Assembly (NCBI RefSeq): GCF_964355755.1
Contig: NC_092670.1
Span: forward strand, 21,203,201-21,267,200
From: Antedon mediterranea
Lineage: Eukaryota; Echinodermata; Crinoidea; Comatulida; Antedonidae
Reading direction: 5' to 3'
DNA length: 64,000 nt
Positions 59,101 to 64,000 of this stretch are shown piece by piece. Position 1 is the first letter of the stretch, and every line of letters starts with the position of its first letter. Position numbers and translations under genes: made by a program. The notes below the pieces were generated by a model. The model was not told the origin of the DNA. It made no database searches and saw nothing but the letters and a program-made list of their open reading frames with translations.

Positions 59101-62100
59101 CTACAAGATACAATAATGCCTACTCGGAAAAAAGTAGTTCTGAAAATTATGTGGTTGATAGGAACAGGTATGGTACATTTCTCTTATTTTATTACTCTTT
59201 GAAAATTCATAATTCTTTTATTGTGATTATAACAAAATCTTGCAAGATAATTATATGAGCCTATTTATTTATACTCATTGGTGAAACAGCACACAACAAC
59301 TAATAGTAACTTTACAAATCTGTTTGTTTATTTATCAGCACGCAATGCTGTTGTTGTAATGATAACATGTGTATTGGCATACTTTTTACAAACTGACGGC
59401 GTAAGCCCATTTGTTCTTACTGGTAACATGACCGCTGGCATCCCACCAATCAAGCTTCCTGATTTCTCTGCTCCGAATATATTTCAGGTAAGTTACACAT
59501 ATATACTTTAAATCGTCCATTCTCAACTCTATCAATTGTTACACACATCATTGTCATTTTAAAAGTAATTTGCCTTTGGATTTATATTATATATGTTAAT
59601 GATGATTGTCTGTAGTCTTTTGGCGGATAACAATTATAACTTGCCATTTATATTGATTAAGTTTGGTAATAGAATCAATTTCTCTTTGTTCTCTTGTAGG
59701 TATTAAATTCTGGAATAATTTTAATCCCACTGATTGGATTTCTAGAAAATGTTGCAATTGGTAAAGGCTTTGGTAGGCATTCAGTTTTATTATTTTTATT
59801 TTAATAAATAAATTATTGTAAAATTCTTACTATAATTATCCTATTTACAATGTATTAGCTTTTCATACAAAATTTCTAAGCATTAAAACCAAACATATAA
59901 TGTGTGTTTTTATAATTTCAGGTCGTAAGGGGAACTACAAAATAGACTCGAACCAAGAACTAATTGCATTAGGTAAGTCAATTAATACTGGTGACAAATC
60001 ATGGAAATGTGGCTTAAACATACCTTCCAGTCACACAACACTGGGAATTCAACTCTTCAATACCCTAACCTCATAATTGTTTTAATGATATATGAGATAA
60101 TTTTGTTCACATTTATTTGTGTATTTTGTCTAGGTGCTTGTAATCTGGGAGGCTCTCTTTTATCAGCATACCCAGTCACTGGCAGTTTTTCAAGGTAAAA
60201 ATAAAAATATTTAAAGATAATTATATAACTATAAAATCTCAATGACTGTTTCACTTATCTTTTATACACCACTTAAACCTGGACAATGTAGGCTAGCCTG
60301 GATCACCGAATTCATCATTAACAACTCTTAAGCTCTGTCTACACTACCAAACTAGTTTGACAACAAAAGTGTGATGTACCCAAATATGGTAGTGATATAA
60401 CATCATCATGTCCATATGGGAATTTTTGATAGTTTAATAGTGTAAACAGAGCTTTACTCATTTAATATTCTAATATATCTTGCATTCACACAGGTCAGCC
60501 ATCAACTCTCAAAGCGGAGTACGTTCACCTTTAGCAGGGCTCCTGACGGGCTCCCTCGTCTTCATCTCCCTCGTTTGTCTGACACCACTTTTTCAGTACA
60601 TTCCAAAATCTTCACTAGCAGCTGTTATCATATACTCGGTCATCTTTATGGTTGATTATAAAATTGTTCCAAATCTTTGGCGTGTTCGGAGTAAGTATAA
60701 CGTTTGCTTATTTTATTTCTGTTTAGCTCTGTCTACACTATCAGACTTTATATGGATACGATGATAATTATATCACTACCATATTTGGGCATATCACTAC
60801 CATATTTGGGCATATCACTACCATATTTGGGCACATCAAATTTTTTTTGTTAAACTAGTTTGATAGTGTAGAAAGAGCTTTAGCAGTATATATTTCCATT
60901 TATCAATCTCATATTTAAATCTATTTTGGTTAAATTATTACTATATTTTTTACAGAGTTGGATCTTGTCACACTTTTCTCCACATTCTTTTTGTCCTTGT
61001 TGTTGGGTGTAGAATACGGAACTTTGATTGGCATTGGTGTAGATCTTTTAATTTTACTAGGACCAATATCTCGTCCTGGTGCTAAAGTGAGTTGCCTTAT
61101 ATAATTTAACTTGTGTATAGTTTGTTATCTACCTTTAGATAGTTTGTTACTTTATATAATTTGTTAAATTTGTGTTAATAAAAATTTCAGAATAAATTTG
61201 TACAAAATGTATTTAGGAAATACAATTGAATATTTGGATATGATTAATTACATAATTAAGTAATTAATGTGAGTAGATAGATTATTGGTAACCAATCAAA
61301 TGATTCAAAGAACGGTTAAATAGACCAATCAAATAGTAGTATTCAAAAATGTAATATACGATTACAATTACATTTGACACATAATATCTATTTTGTCTTT
61401 CTAGACACGTAAAGTCGGTAGTGTTACTGTAATCAAACTAGAACGAGGTTTGAATTATCCCGCCCTCAATAAGGTTGAAACTATTTTGGATGAGCATGTG
61501 ATGTTTATTGATGACGCTAACTCAGTTGTCTTTGACTTCACACATGTTGCTGACACCGATTACTCGGTCGTTGAGGTAAACTTTATATTAATAAATTACA
61601 ATATTTTATACCCACTCCACCCCGAGTTTATCCCTTTTGAGAAGGTGGGTTACAAAATTTAAAACTGATTTCAAGCAAACTGATTTTTGTAGGGTTATTA
61701 AGCTATGTCTACACTATCAAACTAGTTTGACAGAAAAAGTGTGATGTGTCCAAGTATGATAGTGATATGCCCAAAAATGGTAGTGATATGACATCATCAT
61801 GTCCATATATGGGCACATCACATTTTTTTTCACAAAAAGTTTGATAGTGCAGACAGAGCATAAGCTATCACTATGCCTGATTTTTTTCATAATTGTATTA
61901 TCATATTTAGTAAAAATTGTTGATTTTCATTGAAAATTATTATTTTTATTTTGTTATAGGCTCTTAACAATCTTTTAAATGACTGTAAGCTGCTAAATGT
62001 TCAAATTGCATTTGCATGCGTCCAAGTAAGTATAGCATTGATTTTAAACAAAATTAAGATAATTTGTTTGTTGAAGCAAATTTTATAAATCTGACTCCTA

Positions 62101-62786
62101 TTCTATGATCTTATGCATTTTGAAAGAACAAAACATCTGTATCACACAGTAGAACCCTAAGGGAGCAACTTCGGAGCCTAATAAAAGTGTCCCCTAAGCG
62201 GTGTCCCTTAGTACTGTAGGTATGGCCCCTGAATATTGGTTGGCGGTAGTGATGAAAGAATACTGTATTGCTTTTTCCTTTCACAGGAAAGTGTCTTCTT
62301 ATTAGGGGCGTCCTCTGAATAGAAGTTCCTACAGACTAGGCCCAGGGTTAATACTTATATTTCTTTCTTTGTTAAATTGTAGTGGAGCTGTAGCTTGGTG
62401 CTTAACATGTTTCCAATCCCAAGGTCCAGGGTTCAATCCTGACATAGTGCCAGTGTTGTAACTCACAACTCTTTCAACTCCACTCCTCAAGCCTAAAATG
62501 AGACTTGGTTTATAAGCACGATAAATTATTAAATAGTTTATCCATCCTCTATAACACATGTAACAAATAATTTCAGCACAAAGTTAGGATGAAGCTCACA
62601 AGGAGTAAAGCACCAAACATTGAAAAGTTCATGTTCGAAACTGTTGAGGATGCTGTGAAGGAATTGACGGATGAAGAACTGATCTCAGAGGAAGAGATTG
62701 GGATGGAAGTGGATGAAGCTTCAGATTTAAATCCTACACAAAGATGTAAAATACAAGAGAAAATGATAGTGGAAACGGAAGCTTAA
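56141..62786 (+). CDS. SLC26A11: SLC26A11-type sulfate/anion transporter
   Basis: Exons: 56141-56356, 57017-57233, 58314-58479, 58736-58790, 59092-59167, 59339-59487, 59700-59772, 59922-59972, 60134-60194, 60494-60690, 60956-61086, 61405-61575, 61960-62025, 62577-62786. Together they give 1839 nt, 612 aa (human SLC26A11 606), with every junction in phase. The SLC26/SulP signature L-P-Q-G-L-A-Y-A runs across exons 1-2. Next come G-P-T-A-I-M-S-L-L-V-S, G-F-T-S-A-A-A-I-T-I-G-F-G-Q and N-Q-E-L-I-A-L-G. After them lie Y-P-V-T-G-S-F-S-R and I-P-K-S-S-L-A-A-V-I-I. A membrane core of 12-14 helices is followed by a cytoplasmic STAS domain (about residues 455-590) with F-D-F-T-H-V and D-Y-(S)-V-V-E. 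The family exchanges sulfate, chloride or other anions at the plasma or lysosomal membrane. A splice acceptor at 56115 precedes the ATG, so a 5'UTR exon lies upstream. The acidic C-terminal tail has no PDZ motif I can name. Confidence 0.95.
56606..56725. mobile_element. MITE copy 6 (AGCTCTGTCTACACTATCAA family)
   Basis: SLC26A11 intron 1. It retains CAAACTTTATGTGACA, the uninterrupted form of the segment into which the 12322 element inserted. Confidence 0.75.
58872..58950 (+). mobile_element. hAT-type terminus with poly(G) tract, SLC26A11 intron 4
   Basis: It begins CAGGGGCGGATCCAGCATTA, the same end family as the one at 18275, followed by about 17 G residues (about 58901-58917). The other end was not found. 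Confidence 0.6.
60328..60455. mobile_element. MITE copy 7 (AGCTCTGTCTACACTATCAA family)
   Basis: SLC26A11 intron 9, ending about 40 bases before the exon 10 acceptor. Confidence 0.8.
60725..60882. mobile_element. MITE copy 8 (AGCTCTGTCTACACTATCAA family)
   Basis: SLC26A11 intron 10, starting 34 bases after the exon 10 donor. It carries an internal triplication of CATATTTGGGCATATCACTA. Confidence 0.8.
61699..61862. mobile_element. MITE copy 9 (AGCTCTGTCTACACTATCAA family)
   Basis: SLC26A11 intron 12. Both ends are clear, with TTAAGC at the left and GCATAAGC at the right. Confidence 0.8.
62152..62330. mobile_element. CAGTAGAACC-family MITE in SLC26A11 intron 13
   Basis: It begins CAGTAGAACCCTAAG and contains GTGTCCCCTAAGCGGTGTCC. 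Similar to the 37268 copy and to the partial one at 62975-63050. Confidence 0.55.
62376..62490 (+). mobile_element. tRNA-like SINE head in SLC26A11 intron 13
   Basis: GTGGAGCTGTAGCTTGGTGC (A-box-like), then CAGGGTTCAATCCTGAC (B-box-like). Its sequence matches the 32930-33036 and 55671-55945 copies. It is a tRNA-derived promoter, not an intact tRNA gene. Confidence 0.65.
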
Positions 62787-63295
62787 TACCTCTAAAGGGT
62801 CTTTCACACCAGTTCCAGCACAGTTCCAATCCGGCGCCATTAAATCAAATGTCAATGTTTCATTTTCACGATGCTCCATGCAGCTATGTATCAATTAATA
62901 TGCGTGTGCGTGAAAACAAAAACATTGGCGTTCGATTTGATTTGCCAGCACCGGAACAGGTGTGAAAGTCCCTTATTGCAGTAGAGACCCACTTTTAGGA
63001 CACCCCTATTAAGGGGACACTTGTTGGATGTCCCCTTAATAGGGCTACTATTGTATTGTATTGTATTGTATTGTATTTTACTTTCGCTACAAGTTTAGAG
63101 TTACTGTATTATATTTATAGACTTTTGTAGTAGTTTTGGTACATTTTATGAATTTGAGAGACTAAATAATAGTGTTTGAGGTATTTATATGGAATGTTAT
63201 TTACTAATTGTATAACAGGGTTCTTTTATACTTTGTATAATTTCCTTGTGTGCTTTTATATATAATGCTTTACATGTATGTATGTGTAGTAATTT

Positions 63296-63301
63296 AATAA
63301 A
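63296..63301 (+). terminator. Polyadenylation signal of SLC26A11
   Basis: AATAAA 510 bases after the stop codon in AT-rich 3'UTR. It is the best candidate among a few. Confidence 0.45.
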
Positions 63302-64000
63302 ATTTATGAAAATAATTGTATGATTTTTTCTAGTATTATAGTAGAATTCCCATAGAAAAGAGCACAAATGCAGTGAAAATCATTATATTATATACTCTGC
63401 ATATACTAATTAATACAGTACACATTCCCCATTTACTGTGTAAATAAGTAATTAATATTTACAGCACACCAAACGAACTCATTCCTTGGCTGCACATGTA
63501 TGTATTTATTTATGTATTGATTAAATATTTATTTTAAAATATCTGAATATTTTTTTAACATTCCATTTTGTACTTTATCACTGGTGGTAGTGAAAAATAT
63601 TTAATGTGCTAACTGTTTTTACTGGTATATTATAAAACAAGGTAATTCAATTTGGGGTGGTAGTCTTAATTTTTAATCTGTGTATTGTTATACTGTATTG
63701 TGTAATATATAGTAGACTGTTTCAGATGTTTTGGCATATATGGCGTTTCATATTTATAATACATACACTCGTATTTTCACAGTATTCAGACAAAAATCGA
63801 AACACTGACTGGTAAACTAACATAAAAAAAGACTTGGGGCAAGTCTATGCTACATATAGAAAAACAATAATTGTGGAATTTCTAACCATTTATACTATAC
63901 TGTATTTTTATAATCTAATTCTACTTTTAGATTGGTCTTCCTAAAGTGCAATCTCTTTCTGCGGTACAGGGTAAACTAACAGTTTTTGGATAGTGCTGTA
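63302..64000. other. Downstream region, possible exon start at the very end
   Basis: AT-rich with no gene recognised. A splice-acceptor-like CTACTTTTAG at 63921-63930 is followed by a 20-codon open stretch ending in TAG at 63991-63993. It is too short to call. Confidence 0.3.

Noticed and set aside
62376-62490. Intact tRNA gene
   Set aside because: A- and B-box-like motifs are present, but no full cloverleaf can be drawn, and similar copies elsewhere carry SINE bodies and poly(A).

Overview
This window looks like nuclear DNA of an animal. It is AT-rich, and its genes are split by GT-AG introns into many short exons. Short DNA transposons, SINEs and minisatellites fill the space between exons. 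The proteins resemble deuterostome orthologues. The repeat style, including a very frequent palindromic TAGGCCTA word and a SINE-like repeat carrying TTTATAAAGCGC, suggests an echinoderm; that placement is inference and not firm.

Seven protein genes can be supported. From left to right they are: the 3' end of UQCC4 (CCSMST1), a mitochondrial complex III assembly factor (1-285, +); a two-exon histone H3.3 gene with a 5'UTR intron, TATA box and CRE (2465-3460, -); a TRAF6-like RING/zinc-finger gene without a detectable MATH domain (13589-18496, -); unkempt, a 14-exon CCCH/RING RNA-binding protein of 797 aa (20660-37758, +); an ATF4-type bZIP gene of 321 aa with an upstream ORF pair laid out as in vertebrate ATF4 (45871-47318, +); a single-exon LRAT/PLAAT-like protein (51708-52205, -); and an SLC26A11-type sulfate/anion transporter of 612 aa in 14 exons (56141-62786, +). 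For UNK, ATF4, SLC26A11 and H3.3, the exons I assembled by hand join in frame and give lengths close to the families' usual lengths.

The left 20 kb is dominated by mobile DNA. Four fold-back elements have long inverted arms, and three of these arms are built of minisatellite (21-bp, 22-bp NotI-bearing, and TTGCGCAA-rich units). One element carries ~10-bp target duplications in a recognisable host repeat, and an internally decayed hAT copy sits inside another. Across the whole window there are at least nine copies of one ~130-160 bp MITE family, several TTAA-flanked elements, TA-flanked and TTA/TAA-flanked MITEs, tRNA-like SINEs and simple repeats. Several insertions lie within about 50 bp of splice donors or acceptors.

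The genes are independent housekeeping or signalling genes, not a cluster with a joint function. I found no CRISPR array, rRNA or intact tRNA gene.
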